Positions 1 through 9,345 of a DNA stretch of 53,821 nucleotides are shown here, in pieces (the first letter of the stretch is position 1; each line of letters opens with the position of its first letter). The DNA is taken from positions 1-53,821 of the forward strand of contig JAEYTY010000004.1 of NCBI GenBank assembly GCA_023433775.1, given 5' to 3'. Position numbers and translations under genes: made by a program. Below the pieces are notes generated by a model, which was not told the origin of the DNA, did no database searches, and saw only the letters and a list, made by a program, of their open reading frames with translations. Origin of the DNA: Pseudomonadota bacterium. GTDB taxonomy: Bacteria; Pseudomonadota; Alphaproteobacteria; Rhizobiales; Devosiaceae.

Positions 1-427
1 GCGTGAGATAGGGCAGGGCCGGATAAGCCAGCGAGGCCTCAAAGTCCGCAGTAAAGCGGCCCGGATCGATGAAGCTCTGGCCTCTGTCGAGCAGAGGCTG
101 CAGCACGTCGGGCCAGACCGTCATGCAGGGTGACCAGGGCTGGGCAGGTGTCACCACATGAAAGCGCAGCGAGCTGACCAGCTGATCATCGATATAGACG
201 CCGAAGCAGTAGCAATTGGGCAGGTCGTCAAATTCGTCCCGCGTGATGTGCTGGGAATTGACGGGAATGAAGTTTTCTCGCCGATAGGCCTCATAGCGCA
301 GCCTATAGACAGGATCGAACTGATCCGCTGGCGATATGCGCCGATAATGGACGTGATCGAGCAGATCGATCAGCGTTGCCGCAAACCGAGAATTCGTACT
401 CAAGCTGGCTGTGGCTTCCGCGCCCAT
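1..427 (-). CDS. N-acyl amino acid synthase FeeM-like / autoinducer-synthase-like acyltransferase (partial, C-terminus missing)
   Basis: The first 142 residues are visible; the gene runs off the left edge. The protein starts MGAEATASLSTN at an ATG at 427, preceded by a purine-rich GGGGGCGG. A stretch reading YRLRYEAYRRENFI is followed by a CFGVYIDDQLVSSLRF segment and FIDPGRF. This pattern of an RYxxY/F entrance, a strand carrying a self-referring VYIDDQL, and a downstream DPxRF is what I associate with FeeM-type N-acyl amino acid synthases and the structurally related acyl-homoserine lactone synthases (GNAT fold). It lies 136 bp downstream of a GGDEF-EAL gene on the same strand. Substrate and product cannot be told from the sequence; the family assignment is by recognition only, and it could be another GNAT-like protein. 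Confidence 0.6.
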   Translation of the reverse strand, partial: MGAEATASLSTNSRFAATLIDLLDHVHYRRISPADQFDPVYRLRYEAYRRENFIPVNSQHITRDEFDDLPNCYCFGVYIDDQLVSSLRFHVVTPAQPWSPCMTVWPDVLQPLLDRGQSFIDPGRFTADFEASLAYPALPYLT

Positions 428-563
428 GAGAACCGCCCCCGATGACAATGGGCGGATATTAACCTCTTGTTAGGCATTTCCACATTGGGAAAAATTCCCA
501 GTAATGCGGTCCTCACGGCTGAAGGCGCCAATTATCCCTTTGTATTCAAAAGGTTAATTCCCG

Positions 564-2897
564 TTAACCATGGGAATGCTTTTTGGATCCGCTGCTGGCG
601 GCCTGCCCATTGAGCCTGAAAATGAGCTCGGCAATGTCGCGGGCGGGGAGGGGCCGGCTGAAGAAATAGCCCTGAACCTGCTGAACGCTTGTATGTTCAA
701 CCAGGATATTGAGCTGCTCTTCGGTCTCTATACCTTCGGCCACGACGGTCAGATCCAGATCGTGCCCGAGACGCGCCACATTGGCCAGCAGGCTCAGCGC
801 GCGCGGCTTGGTGGCGATATCGGCCACAAAGGAGCGGTCGATCTTGAGCTTGTTGAAGGGCAGGGCGCTGAGATAGCTCAGCGAGGAATAGCCGGTGCCG
901 AAATCGTCGAGCGCGATGGATATGCCACGCCGGGTCAGATCTTCGAGCAGGCTCTGGGCCAGTTCACGTTCCTCGATCAAAGCGGTTTCGGTCACTTCGA
1001 TTTCGAGGCGGCTGGCGGCAAGGCCGCTCCTTGCCAGCGCCCGGTCAATGGTGACTGGCAGGTCAGCGCCGCGGAAATCGCGCGCCGAAACATTGATGGC
1101 CACCCCGATATCGCCTGCCCATTGGCTGCATTCGCTGGTGGCATTGGCAATGACCCAGGCGGTGATGTCGGAGATCAGGCCCATTTCCTCGGCAAGCGGA
1201 ATGAACACCGCCGGCGGAATTGAGCCAAGCTCGGGGTGAGTCCAGCGGGCCAGCGCCTCGCAGCTCACCACCTTGCGGGTGGCGACATCGATCAGCGGCT
1301 GGAAGGCCAGGGTCAGCTGGCCGGCAGCGACGGCAGCGCGCAGTTCCACCTTGAGCCGCTGGCGATAGTGATAGTCCACATCCATCTGGCTATGGAAAAG
1401 CTGGTTGCGTCCGCGCCCTTCGCCCTTGGCCACGTAGAGAGCCAGATCCGCCTTGGTCATCAATTCGTCAAGCTGATCGGTCGCCTGGGGGCTGGTGACA
1501 AGGCCAATACTGACCTTGACCGGCAAGACCACACCATCAAAGGCGAAAGGCGTGGTAAAGGCCGCCTGCAGGCCATCGGCAATCCTGCGGGCCTTCTCGT
1601 CGGCATTGTCTGAATCGGGGTAGCCGCAGAGGACGACGAATTCATCGCCGCCCAACCGGGCCAGCACCGCGCCCTTGGGCACATTGGCGCTCAAGCGGTC
1701 GGCAACTTCGCGCAACAGGGCGTCGCCCACCACATGGCCGAGGCTGTCATTGACGTGTTTGAACTCATCAATATCGACCACCATCAGGGCGATGGCATGG
1801 CCCTGGGCGGCGCGCAGTTCCAGCTCATCGGCGGCCAGTTCGCCGAAATAGCTGCGATTGGGCAGCCGGGTGAGCGTGTCGTGGCGCGCCATATAGCTGA
1901 TGCGTTCCTCGGCCGCCACGCGTTCGCTGATATTTTCAAACAGCAGCACGATATGGTCCTGCCGGGCGCTTATGGTGACTTCGAAATAGCGCCCCCGATC
2001 CATCGAGAGCAGCACCTTGCCCGATTGGCGGCGGGCCAGCATATCGGTGAGGCGGGTGACGGCGGTGACGGGCACCTGGCCATTTTCGCCCAGTCGGGCA
2101 ATCACCGAATTGATGGCGCGGCCGGTCAGGTGGTCAACACCCAGCCGCGCAAAGGTCTGCACGGCGCGTTCATTGGCAATGGTGATAATGCCGTTCTGGT
2201 CGATCATGCACAGCCCGTGTTCGAGCGTGGTTATGGCAATGTCGAGCTCGGCGGCAAGGCGCGATACCTCCATGCGTCCATGCACCGCCGAAAGCAGCAG
2301 GCCGCGAATATCGCCCGCCAGTTTGCGGAAGCTGATCAGCAACAGCACCAGCATGGCCGCCAGGATTTGATGGTAGATTTCGCCACGGAAGAACATGGCG
2401 ACCCAGAGGGGCACGGAAAGCGAAATGGTTTGCAGGGTGAGGAGCCGGTCGAGGCCGAAATTGCGCGCCACCATGCCCACGGTAGAGGCGATGGTCAGGG
2501 TGCAACTGGCCAGTTCGGCAAATGGATCGCGCACGATCAGGATGGCGACAAGGCACCACATGCCATGGGCAAAGGCGACGAGACCCCCACCCACAAGGGC
2601 GCGGTTTTCCCAGTGTTCGGCGGTTTCGACATCTTCATTGTCGAGGCCGACACGCCAGAAGGCGCGCATATTGATGAAGCGGATGACCCCGACCAGCAGA
2701 ATGGCGGCGGCAACGATATAGAGTATGGGCGCGTTGGCCTTGAAGGCGGAAATGGCGGCGATGGCTGCGCTTGCAAAGGCGCCAAGCAGCATTTCGCGCC
2801 GATCACCATAGACCGAGCGGATGATGGACACGTAGTCCACGGCAGGCATGGTTTTTTTGGCTGATAGCAGCACGGGATTTTCCTGGTTCCGGCCCAT
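564..2897 (-). CDS. membrane-anchored PAS-GGDEF-EAL bifunctional cyclic-di-GMP enzyme
   Basis: 777 residues. The N-terminal 200 residues hold about five hydrophobic segments (roughly 37-72, 100-122, 128-148, 152-170, 176-192). A PAS-like domain follows (about 213-325), then a GGDEF domain (336-500) with an intact GGDEF at 416-420, and an EAL domain (510-765) with EAL at 547-549, INVS near 601, DDFGTG at 664-669 and VAEGIE near 719. Both catalytic sets look intact, so it could make and break cyclic di-GMP. No RxxD inhibitory site is seen just before the GGDEF motif. The start is ATG at 2897 with AGGGG a few bases upstream. It would sit in the inner membrane and sense something through the membrane or PAS part; the signal is unknown. 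It is transcribed towards the FeeM-like gene. Confidence 0.93.
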   Translation of the reverse strand: MGRNQENPVLLSAKKTMPAVDYVSIIRSVYGDRREMLLGAFASAAIAAISAFKANAPILYIVAAAILLVGVIRFINMRAFWRVGLDNEDVETAEHWENRALVGGGLVAFAHGMWCLVAILIVRDPFAELASCTLTIASTVGMVARNFGLDRLLTLQTISLSVPLWVAMFFRGEIYHQILAAMLVLLLISFRKLAGDIRGLLLSAVHGRMEVSRLAAELDIAITTLEHGLCMIDQNGIITIANERAVQTFARLGVDHLTGRAINSVIARLGENGQVPVTAVTRLTDMLARRQSGKVLLSMDRGRYFEVTISARQDHIVLLFENISERVAAEERISYMARHDTLTRLPNRSYFGELAADELELRAAQGHAIALMVVDIDEFKHVNDSLGHVVGDALLREVADRLSANVPKGAVLARLGGDEFVVLCGYPDSDNADEKARRIADGLQAAFTTPFAFDGVVLPVKVSIGLVTSPQATDQLDELMTKADLALYVAKGEGRGRNQLFHSQMDVDYHYRQRLKVELRAAVAAGQLTLAFQPLIDVATRKVVSCEALARWTHPELGSIPPAVFIPLAEEMGLISDITAWVIANATSECSQWAGDIGVAINVSARDFRGADLPVTIDRALARSGLAASRLEIEVTETALIEERELAQSLLEDLTRRGISIALDDFGTGYSSLSYLSALPFNKLKIDRSFVADIATKPRALSLLANVARLGHDLDLTVVAEGIETEEQLNILVEHTSVQQVQGYFFSRPLPARDIAELIFRLNGQAASSGSKKHSHG

Positions 2898-3020
2898 TGG
2901 GCCCCTCAGCCCTTAATATGGCCTTGCCAATCCCGCATGTTTGATGGCGGAGGCACCGCAAATTGGTGGAACCCTAAATGTCCGGTTAATTCCCACAAGG
3001 ACTGATCAAGGAGCTGAGTG

Positions 3021-3311
3021 ATGAGCGACAAACTGGATGATGCAAATATCGAGAAGGCCCTGTCAGGGCTGGCTGGCTGGTCCCATGATAAAAAATCAGC
3101 CGCGCTGAACCGCGAGTTCAGCTTCAAAAATTTCTCGCAGGCTTTCGGTTTCATGGCCCGCGTGGCGTTGCTGGCTGAAAAAGCGGGTCACCACCCGGAC
3201 TGGTCCAATAGCTACAACAAGGTCCGGATCAGCCTGTCCACCCATGATGCGGGCGGCATAACGGACAAGGATACCGATCTTGCGAAGAAGATTTCTGCGC
3301 TTCTTGACTGA
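3021..3311 (+). CDS. phhB: pterin-4a-carbinolamine dehydratase
   Basis: 96 residues, the usual size of the PCD/DCoH family. The core reads EKAGHHPDWSN followed by VRISLSTHDAGGITDKD, the typical active-site histidines and the conserved THxxGGxTxxD tail. The family dehydrates 4a-hydroxytetrahydropterin made by aromatic amino acid hydroxylases, and in bacteria it also occurs without any hydroxylase. ATG at 3021 is chosen over a GTG three bases earlier because AAGGAG sits seven bases upstream. It converges with dnaE2 (12 bp apart) and stands alone on its strand, so the context does not identify its physiological partner. Confidence 0.92.
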   Translation: MSDKLDDANIEKALSGLAGWSHDKKSAALNREFSFKNFSQAFGFMARVALLAEKAGHHPDWSNSYNKVRISLSTHDAGGITDKDTDLAKKISALLD

Positions 3312-3323
3312 GGTGCCGAAAGC

Positions 3324-6300
3324 CTAGTGAAAATTGCGGCCTCCGGGCAGGGCGGCATAGGCGCGACGGCGGGCCAGTTCGATCTCGCGTACCGCTTCGC
3401 GATTGCGCGAGTCGGTGGCGGGCGGCCCCGATCGGCCCTCGTCGCCGCGCGCCAGGATATGATTGCCAATATCCTTGCCATGGGCGAGGTCGAGCAGATG
3501 GGGCGTCAGGTCCTCCATCTCCTCTGCGATCACATGGATGACGCCGCGTTCGGACTGCACCTTGCCGCGCACGGCCAGCATCCGGCTCGATAGAATAGCC
3601 TTGCGATTGGCTTCGAACACTTTGGGCCAGATGACCACATTGGCGACGCCCGTTTCGTCCTCCAGTGTCGCAAAGACCACGCCGCTGGCTGTGCCGGGGC
3701 GCTGGCGCACCAGCACCAGCCCCGCCACTTCGATGCGCAGATCCGAGGCAATATTGGGGAGATTGCCGGCTCGTGTCGTGCCGCGTTCCATCAGCATGGG
3801 GCGCAGAAACTGCACCGGGTGACCCTTGAGCGAGAGCGAAAGCGTCGCATAATCGTGGATCACTTCTTCGCCCGGCGAGAGCAGAGGCAGGTCGGCCGGC
3901 TCTTCGGGTTGCTGGTCTTGCGGCGGGCCGGCGGCAGAAAACAGCGGCAGGGTTTCGGTGCCATGCGTGCCCACCAGCCCCTTGACCACCCACAGGGCCT
4001 CACGCCGGCTGAGCCCAAGCGAAGCAAAGGCATCGGCCCGGGCCAGTTTTTCAAGACTGGCAATGGTCAGACCGGTGCGCAGCCAGAGATCGCGGATCGA
4101 TGGATAGCCTTCGCCCCGCTGCGCCACGATGCGATTGATGTCCTTTGCTGAAAGACCCTGCACCTGGTCCAGCCCGAGACGAACCGCATGGCGGGTTTTG
4201 ATCTGGGCGGTCATGGGCCGATGCCGGGGCCAGATATGCTGGTCAATCGCGCGGGAATTGCTCTCGAGCATTGACTCCAGCATGGACGCGTTCACATCAG
4301 CCGCCCGCACTTCCACGCCATGTTCGACCGCGTCGCGTACCAATTGGCTGGGCGCATAAAAGCCCATGGGCTGGGAATTGAGCAGGGCACAAAGGAAGAC
4401 GTCGGGATAATGGCATTTGAGCCAGCATGAGGCATAGACCAAAAGCGCAAAACTGGCGGCATGGCTTTCGGGAAAGCCATATTCGGCAAAGCCTTCGATC
4501 TGGGAGAAACAGCGCTCGGCAAATTCGCGGCTATATTGCCGGGCCGGATTGGACATCATGCCGGCAATAAAGCGGTCCCTGAAAATGTTGATCTTGCCAG
4601 TACGGCGCCAGGAGGCCATGGCCCGCCGCAGTTGATCGGCTTCGCCCGCGGTAAAGCCTGCGCCCTTGATGGCCATCTGCATGGCCTGCTCCTGAAAGAG
4701 CGGGATGCCGAGGGTTTTTTTCAGCACCTGATCGAGCGGATCGTCCGGATCGGCAGTCCAGGTCTCCGTACCATCCCGGCGCTTGAGATAGGGATGCACC
4801 ATACCGCCCTGGATGGGGCCGGGGCGGACAATGGCGACCTCGATGACGAGGTCATAGAATTCCTTTGGTTTGAGGCGCGGGAGCATGGACATCTGCGCCC
4901 GGCTTTCGATCTGGAAGACGCCGATCGTGTCGGCGCGGTGGGTCATTTCGTAAACCGGCCGGGCGCGTTCGGGATAAGAATATTCCTCGTTCTGCAGCTC
5001 GCTCAGTTCAACCTTGTGGCCGTAATGGGTTTCCATGAGGCCAAAGGCCCGCTGGAGGCAGGTCAGCATTCCGAGCGCCAATATGTCGACCTTGAGGATT
5101 TTCAGCGCGTCGATATCGTCCTTGTTCCATTCGATGATGGTGCGGCTATCCATGGCCGATTTGCTGATCGGCACGAGGCTTTCCAGAGAATCGCGGGTGA
5201 TGACAAAGCCGCCCACATGCTGGGAGAGGTGGCGGGGAAAACCGCGCAGCACCTTCACCACTTCGAACATTTGCGCGAGAACGGGTTCGTCCGGATTGAG
5301 TCCGAGCTGGGTCAGGTCCTTGAGGTCGAGCTTGCTGCCCCAGCCCCAGTGCAACTGGTTAAAGGCGGCGATGGTGTCATCAGAAATCCCGAAGACCTTG
5401 GCTGTTTCGCGGATGGCGCTTTTCGAGCGGTAGCAGATGACATTGGCGGTGAGGCCCGTGCGCTTGCCACCATATTTGGCATAGACATATTGCATCACCT
5501 CTTCGCGCCGTTCGTGTTCGAAATCGACATCGATATCGGGTGGTTCGTCGCGCTCGGTGGAAATGAAGCGGCCAAAGACCAGAGTGGCCTTTCGGGGGTC
5601 GACCGAGGTGATCTCGAGACAATAGCAGACTGTGGAATTGGCCGCCGAGCCGCGCCCCTGGCAGAGGATGCCAAGGTCCTGCCGCGCGTAGCGGACAATG
5701 TCCTGTACGGTAAGGAAATAGGCCGCATAGCCCTTTTCATCGATCAGCTTGAGCTCGGTCAGAATCTGATCGTGGGTTTCGGGCGGCAGGCCTTCGGGAA
5801 AGCGCCGGGCCGCGCCTTCCCAGGTCAATCGTTCGAGGGTTTGCTGGGCGGTCTCCCCGTTTCCCACTGTCTCTTCGGGGTAATTATATTCGAGCTGGTC
5901 GAGCGAAAAATGGATCTGCCCGATAAACCTCTGTGTCTGGGTTATGGCGTCTGGATGCTCGGAAAAGAGCCGCGCCATTTCCTCGGACAACTTCAGATGC
6001 CGCTCGGCATTGGCGGTGAGCCGGAAGCCGGCCTGCTCCAGGGTGACGTGTTCGCGAATGCAGGTCACCACATCGAGCACCATGCTGCGGTCCGGCCGGT
6101 GGTAGCGGACGTCATTGGTGGCGATCATCCGGGCGCCATGGCGTTTGACGAGCGCCTCGATGCGGTTGAGGCGCGCCCGGTCATGCCCGTCAAAATGAGG
6201 AATCCCGGCGACCCAGACACGGTCGCGAGCCTGTCGGGAAAGGCAATTGAGCGTTTTTTCGGTGAGGCCCCAGTCGGTCTCATCGGGCATGAGGATAAAC

Positions 6301-6776
6301 AGCTGGCCCTGCGAATAATCTTCCGGCGGGCCCTGCTCGGTTTCGGAGGCCGGATGACTGGAGCCGAAGAGGTCCTCGATCAGCAAAAGCGGATTGCCCT
6401 TTTCACCCCGCCTGTTGCCGATGGTCAGCAATTTGCAGAGCCGGCCATAGGCGGCCCGGTCCGTGGGATAGGCGATGATGTCGGGCGTGCCGTCGGCAAA
6501 GACCAGCCTTACCCCCACCAGATAGCGAAAGTCGGGGCTGAGCTGCTTGTTGTCCCGCGCGGCCACATAGCCGCGCACCACGCCGGCAAAACTGTTGCGG
6601 TCACATATGCCCAGCGCCGTCATGCCCATGGCCATGGCATGGGCCACCAGTTCTTCCGGGTGGGAGCCACCGCGCAGGAAGGAGAAATTGCTGGTCGTCA
6701 CCAGTTCGGCATAAAAGGGCGCCGCTATCTGGATGGCCGTCCCGCCATTGGTGTCGGGCATGTTCTCCCCGCTCAT
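3324..6776 (-). CDS. dnaE2: error-prone DNA polymerase III alpha subunit DnaE2 (ImuC)
   Basis: 1150 residues, in the DnaE2 size range and shorter at the C-terminus than replicative DnaE1. An N-terminal PHP domain (from FYAELVTTSNFSFLRG) is followed by the C-family polymerase core with the catalytic PDIDVDF motif, then helix-hairpin-helix and OB domains (VRGKVQSERGVIHVIAEE near the end). DnaE2 is the translesion polymerase of the ImuA-ImuB-DnaE2 mutasome. Its ATG overlaps the imuB stop as ATGA, so the two are translationally coupled. It is the last gene of an operon headed by a LexA box at 9137-9151. An ATG five codons in is an alternative start. No clear terminator separates it from the convergent dehydratase gene. 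Confidence 0.95.
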   Translation of the reverse strand: MSGENMPDTNGGTAIQIAAPFYAELVTTSNFSFLRGGSHPEELVAHAMAMGMTALGICDRNSFAGVVRGYVAARDNKQLSPDFRYLVGVRLVFADGTPDIIAYPTDRAAYGRLCKLLTIGNRRGEKGNPLLLIEDLFGSSHPASETEQGPPEDYSQGQLFILMPDETDWGLTEKTLNCLSRQARDRVWVAGIPHFDGHDRARLNRIEALVKRHGARMIATNDVRYHRPDRSMVLDVVTCIREHVTLEQAGFRLTANAERHLKLSEEMARLFSEHPDAITQTQRFIGQIHFSLDQLEYNYPEETVGNGETAQQTLERLTWEGAARRFPEGLPPETHDQILTELKLIDEKGYAAYFLTVQDIVRYARQDLGILCQGRGSAANSTVCYCLEITSVDPRKATLVFGRFISTERDEPPDIDVDFEHERREEVMQYVYAKYGGKRTGLTANVICYRSKSAIRETAKVFGISDDTIAAFNQLHWGWGSKLDLKDLTQLGLNPDEPVLAQMFEVVKVLRGFPRHLSQHVGGFVITRDSLESLVPISKSAMDSRTIIEWNKDDIDALKILKVDILALGMLTCLQRAFGLMETHYGHKVELSELQNEEYSYPERARPVYEMTHRADTIGVFQIESRAQMSMLPRLKPKEFYDLVIEVAIVRPGPIQGGMVHPYLKRRDGTETWTADPDDPLDQVLKKTLGIPLFQEQAMQMAIKGAGFTAGEADQLRRAMASWRRTGKINIFRDRFIAGMMSNPARQYSREFAERCFSQIEGFAEYGFPESHAASFALLVYASCWLKCHYPDVFLCALLNSQPMGFYAPSQLVRDAVEHGVEVRAADVNASMLESMLESNSRAIDQHIWPRHRPMTAQIKTRHAVRLGLDQVQGLSAKDINRIVAQRGEGYPSIRDLWLRTGLTIASLEKLARADAFASLGLSRREALWVVKGLVGTHGTETLPLFSAAGPPQDQQPEEPADLPLLSPGEEVIHDYATLSLSLKGHPVQFLRPMLMERGTTRAGNLPNIASDLRIEVAGLVLVRQRPGTASGVVFATLEDETGVANVVIWPKVFEANRKAILSSRMLAVRGKVQSERGVIHVIAEEMEDLTPHLLDLAHGKDIGNHILARGDEGRSGPPATDSRNREAVREIELARRRAYAALPGGRNFH

Positions 6777-8425
6777 GCGAAGAGCCCCTGCAGATACCAG
6801 TCCGGGCTCCGGGCCGCGCCGTAAAAGCCCTGGCGAAAGACCCAGAAGCGCCGGCCATCCTGATCTTCGACGGCATAATAATCCCGTGTCCGATCATCCG
6901 GGCTGAAGAGCGGCAAATCGGGCACATGAGGCGCGGCTTCACCCTCTTTGGGTTTGTGCGGCTCGGCGAGCTGGAGGCGGGCATTGTGCCGCCACCATTC
7001 TCCGCCCAGCCTTTCGGGTCCCTCGCCCTTGACCAGCCGATAGCTGTCGCGCCGCCAGACCATCATCGCCGGCAGGCCGTCGGGCACCTCGGCCATGATC
7101 ATGACGCGTTCCGGCATGGGCAGGAGCCGCAGGGGGCGCTGCAGCGCCGGGGCAAGAACTTCCTGACGATGGGCAGCAATTGCCGGAACCAAAATTGCGG
7201 CCCGTTCCGGCAGGCGCGTGGCCACCAGTTCTGTCTGCAACACGGCAGTCGGCCCCAGCCGGCTGCTCAGCCGGTCATTGAGGCGGTCAACATCCTCCAG
7301 CCCGCTTCCCGTGGCGAAAGCGCCGGTCTGCACCCCGTCGAGCCGTTCGAGGCTGCCAGCGGCCAGCCGTACCATGTCGATGCCGAAGCCGGCGTCATAT
7401 TCGCCTTCCAGCCGCTGGGCGCGGTGGCGAAAAAGATCGGTGATATGGGCAGGGTCGCGCGTCACCCTTGCCGCATTGAGCGAGAGGGTCATCACCTTGT
7501 GGTCGACCCGGTAGAGAAAAAGGTGAAAGCTTTGCGCCCCCATGCCCAGCGCTTCGAGGTGGCAGGCAAGCTGCACGGCGAGATCGTGGGTAATGAGCAG
7601 CACATCGTCCATGAGGCTGATCGGCTCGGCCAGGCGCCGGTCGACATGATGGTCGGCCAGGGGCAGGCGAGGGGTCATGCGTTCTTCGATCTGGCCATAG
7701 GCCTGGTCGATGCGGATCAGCAATTCGGCCCCGAACCGGGCCCGCAGAGGCTTGCGCGGGCGTTGCCGCAATTGGCCGATATTGGTCAGACCCATCTGGG
7801 TGAGCAGCGAAACCTGGCTGTCCTCAAGGCGCAATGCCGTAACCGGCAGGGCGTCCAGAACGGCTTCCAGCTCTTCGTCCGATACCACCTGGCTGCGCCC
7901 ATAATGGCTGACGGCCCAGGCAGCGCCGATAGTGGGGGCGATGGCGCCGGCGACGGTATAATGCAGCGCCCGCAGCCGGCTCAGCAGCAGGCGCAGCATG
8001 GCGGCTTCCCCGCCAAAGAGATGCGCCACCCCGGTTATGTCGAGAACCAGATCGCCAAATCCGGCCTTGTCGGTGAGGACAGAAACCAGGGGACTGGCAT
8101 TGGAATGCCAGTCGGCAAAATCCTCAAAGGCTGCACTGAGCAATGGGCGATCGATTTTCCGCACCGTCAGGCCGGGCCAGATGGCCCGCGCATCGGCCAG
8201 GTTCTGGCCAATGCGCAGCCCTTCCCGCGTCAGTTGCGGGTCGAGCGCGGCGAGGCGCAGGCCACCCTTGATATGCTCATAAAGGGCCAGCGGCCCGTCG
8301 CGTAAGGACCGGTCAGCCCGCTTGAGATAGTCGGTGGCCCAGAAGGGAAGAAACAGCACCAGAAACCGCCGGTTCAGGGCGGGCTTGATGAGATTTTGTG
8401 ATTTGGGTGAGTGTTGCAAAGCCAT
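6773..8425 (-). CDS. imuB: ImuB, Y-family polymerase-like mutasome subunit
   Basis: 550 residues from the ATG at 8425 (MALQHSPKS), chosen because GGAG lies about ten bases upstream and the Y-family fold begins just after (RRFLVLFLPFWATDYLKR); reading frame continues upstream but that part lies inside imuA. The N-terminus has FLPFW where active Y-family polymerases have an acidic metal-binding DxD-type motif, as expected for ImuB, which is a non-catalytic adaptor linking ImuA and DnaE2 to the beta clamp. Fingers, palm and little-finger-like parts are present, with a C-terminal tail ending SPDWYLQGLFA. It overlaps imuA by 113 bp and dnaE2 by 4 bp. Confidence 0.92.
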   Translation of the reverse strand: MALQHSPKSQNLIKPALNRRFLVLFLPFWATDYLKRADRSLRDGPLALYEHIKGGLRLAALDPQLTREGLRIGQNLADARAIWPGLTVRKIDRPLLSAAFEDFADWHSNASPLVSVLTDKAGFGDLVLDITGVAHLFGGEAAMLRLLLSRLRALHYTVAGAIAPTIGAAWAVSHYGRSQVVSDEELEAVLDALPVTALRLEDSQVSLLTQMGLTNIGQLRQRPRKPLRARFGAELLIRIDQAYGQIEERMTPRLPLADHHVDRRLAEPISLMDDVLLITHDLAVQLACHLEALGMGAQSFHLFLYRVDHKVMTLSLNAARVTRDPAHITDLFRHRAQRLEGEYDAGFGIDMVRLAAGSLERLDGVQTGAFATGSGLEDVDRLNDRLSSRLGPTAVLQTELVATRLPERAAILVPAIAAHRQEVLAPALQRPLRLLPMPERVMIMAEVPDGLPAMMVWRRDSYRLVKGEGPERLGGEWWRHNARLQLAEPHKPKEGEAAPHVPDLPLFSPDDRTRDYYAVEDQDGRRFWVFRQGFYGAARSPDWYLQGLFA

Positions 8426-9119
8426 TTGGTGTCCACTCCAGCAGCCAGTCGGTTCGGTTGCCGGCAATGCGGCCTTTCTCGAGGCGCACTTGCCATCGTG
8501 CGGTGCCGGGCGCGCGGTCGTCATAGGGGTTGCGGGCGCTGCGCTGTGGCCCGAGCCACCAGCGCAAATGGCCGGCGCTGTGTTGCCGGCGGCGCCCATA
8601 GCGCAAGATCAGGATAGAGACCTTGCTGCTCGAGGCGCGCAGGCTGAGGCGTCGGCTGGCCGTGAAGGTGAGCATTTTCGGCTCGCCCTTTACCTCGGCC
8701 ACAAGGGCGGCCACGGCCCGGCAGGAGGCGATCTCTTCGGCGGCCCAGAGGAATTCCGTCATGTCGGCAACGCGCACGATCACCAGCCGGGCCGGCTCAA
8801 GACCGAACCAGGAGAGGCCCGGGCCATAGGGCAGTCCGAATTGCTGTCCTTCCCGGATCAGCTGGAGGTAAAAAATCGTCGGACGGCGAGCGGTGAGCAG
8901 GCTCTTGGCCTGGGCGAGGGCAAAGCCAAGACTGGCGCTGTTATTGCGGATTTCATCGGTAAAAATCTCCTGCACCAGCCCGCCCGGCAGGGTTGGAAAG
9001 GCATCGGTCGAATCAAATGGCAACTGGTTAGCGGTTTCCGCCAGCGCGGGCTTGCGTTCGATATCGGCAATGATGTCGCGCAGCGCGCCAAGGCGCTGTT
9101 GGTGATGCGGGGTCTGCAT
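8313..9119 (-). CDS. imuA: ImuA, RecA/SulA-like mutasome subunit
   Basis: 268 residues from the ATG at 9119 (MQTPHHQQRLGALRDI). The LexA box lies directly upstream at 9137-9151, so starts further upstream would place the operator inside the coding region. The ImuA core is recognisable: LPGGLVQEIFTDE, LTARRPTIFYLQL, YGPGLSWFGLEPARLVIVRV, then RRLSLRASSSK and a DWLLEW near the end. ImuA is a RecA-related protein without obvious ATPase motifs that works with ImuB and DnaE2 in damage-induced mutagenesis. About 35 residues after DWLLEW overlap the start of imuB in another frame; this tail is not a familiar ImuA feature. No strong ribosome binding site is seen. Confidence 0.9.
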   Translation of the reverse strand: MQTPHHQQRLGALRDIIADIERKPALAETANQLPFDSTDAFPTLPGGLVQEIFTDEIRNNSASLGFALAQAKSLLTARRPTIFYLQLIREGQQFGLPYGPGLSWFGLEPARLVIVRVADMTEFLWAAEEIASCRAVAALVAEVKGEPKMLTFTASRRLSLRASSSKVSILILRYGRRRQHSAGHLRWWLGPQRSARNPYDDRAPGTARWQVRLEKGRIAGNRTDWLLEWTPNGFATLTQITKSHQARPEPAVSGAVSSLLGHRLSQAG

Positions 9120-9136
9120 GGCCCGACCGGATATGT

Positions 9137-9151
9137 GAACAAAACAGGAAC
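9137..9151 (-). promoter_or_regulatory. LexA (SOS) box of the imuA-imuB-dnaE2 operon
   Basis: The + strand reads GAAC, seven bases, GAAC (GTTC-N7-GTTC on the coding strand), an exact match to the direct-repeat LexA site of alphaproteobacteria. It ends 17 bp before the imuA start codon. This predicts repression by LexA and induction by DNA damage. A seven-base inverted repeat (GACTCCG at 9157-9163 with CGGAGTC at 9172-9178) lies just upstream of the box; its role is unknown. Confidence 0.9.
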
Positions 9152-9345
9152 ATGGTGACTCCGAATCCCTCCGGAGTCGAGTCCATTTTTGGGTTTCCTG
9201 AGTGTGGCGCGGCTGCATCAGCTTTGGAGAAGAGCGCTTGAGGCATGTTCGAGGCCATTGAGCCGACGGGTCTTATGGCTAATTCTGGCCGGGCCTGCCT
9301 TGTGGCGCGCATCCTGTTTCTTCGCACCCACGGAGGCCCCCCCGC

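Noticed and set aside
158..445. 95-residue frame on the + strand at the left edge
   Set aside because: The opposite strand encodes a protein with recognisable family motifs over the same bases.
4461..6824. Very long open frame on the + strand opposite dnaE2
   Set aside because: It is the GC-bias shadow of dnaE2, which has full domain support; the antisense product resembles nothing.
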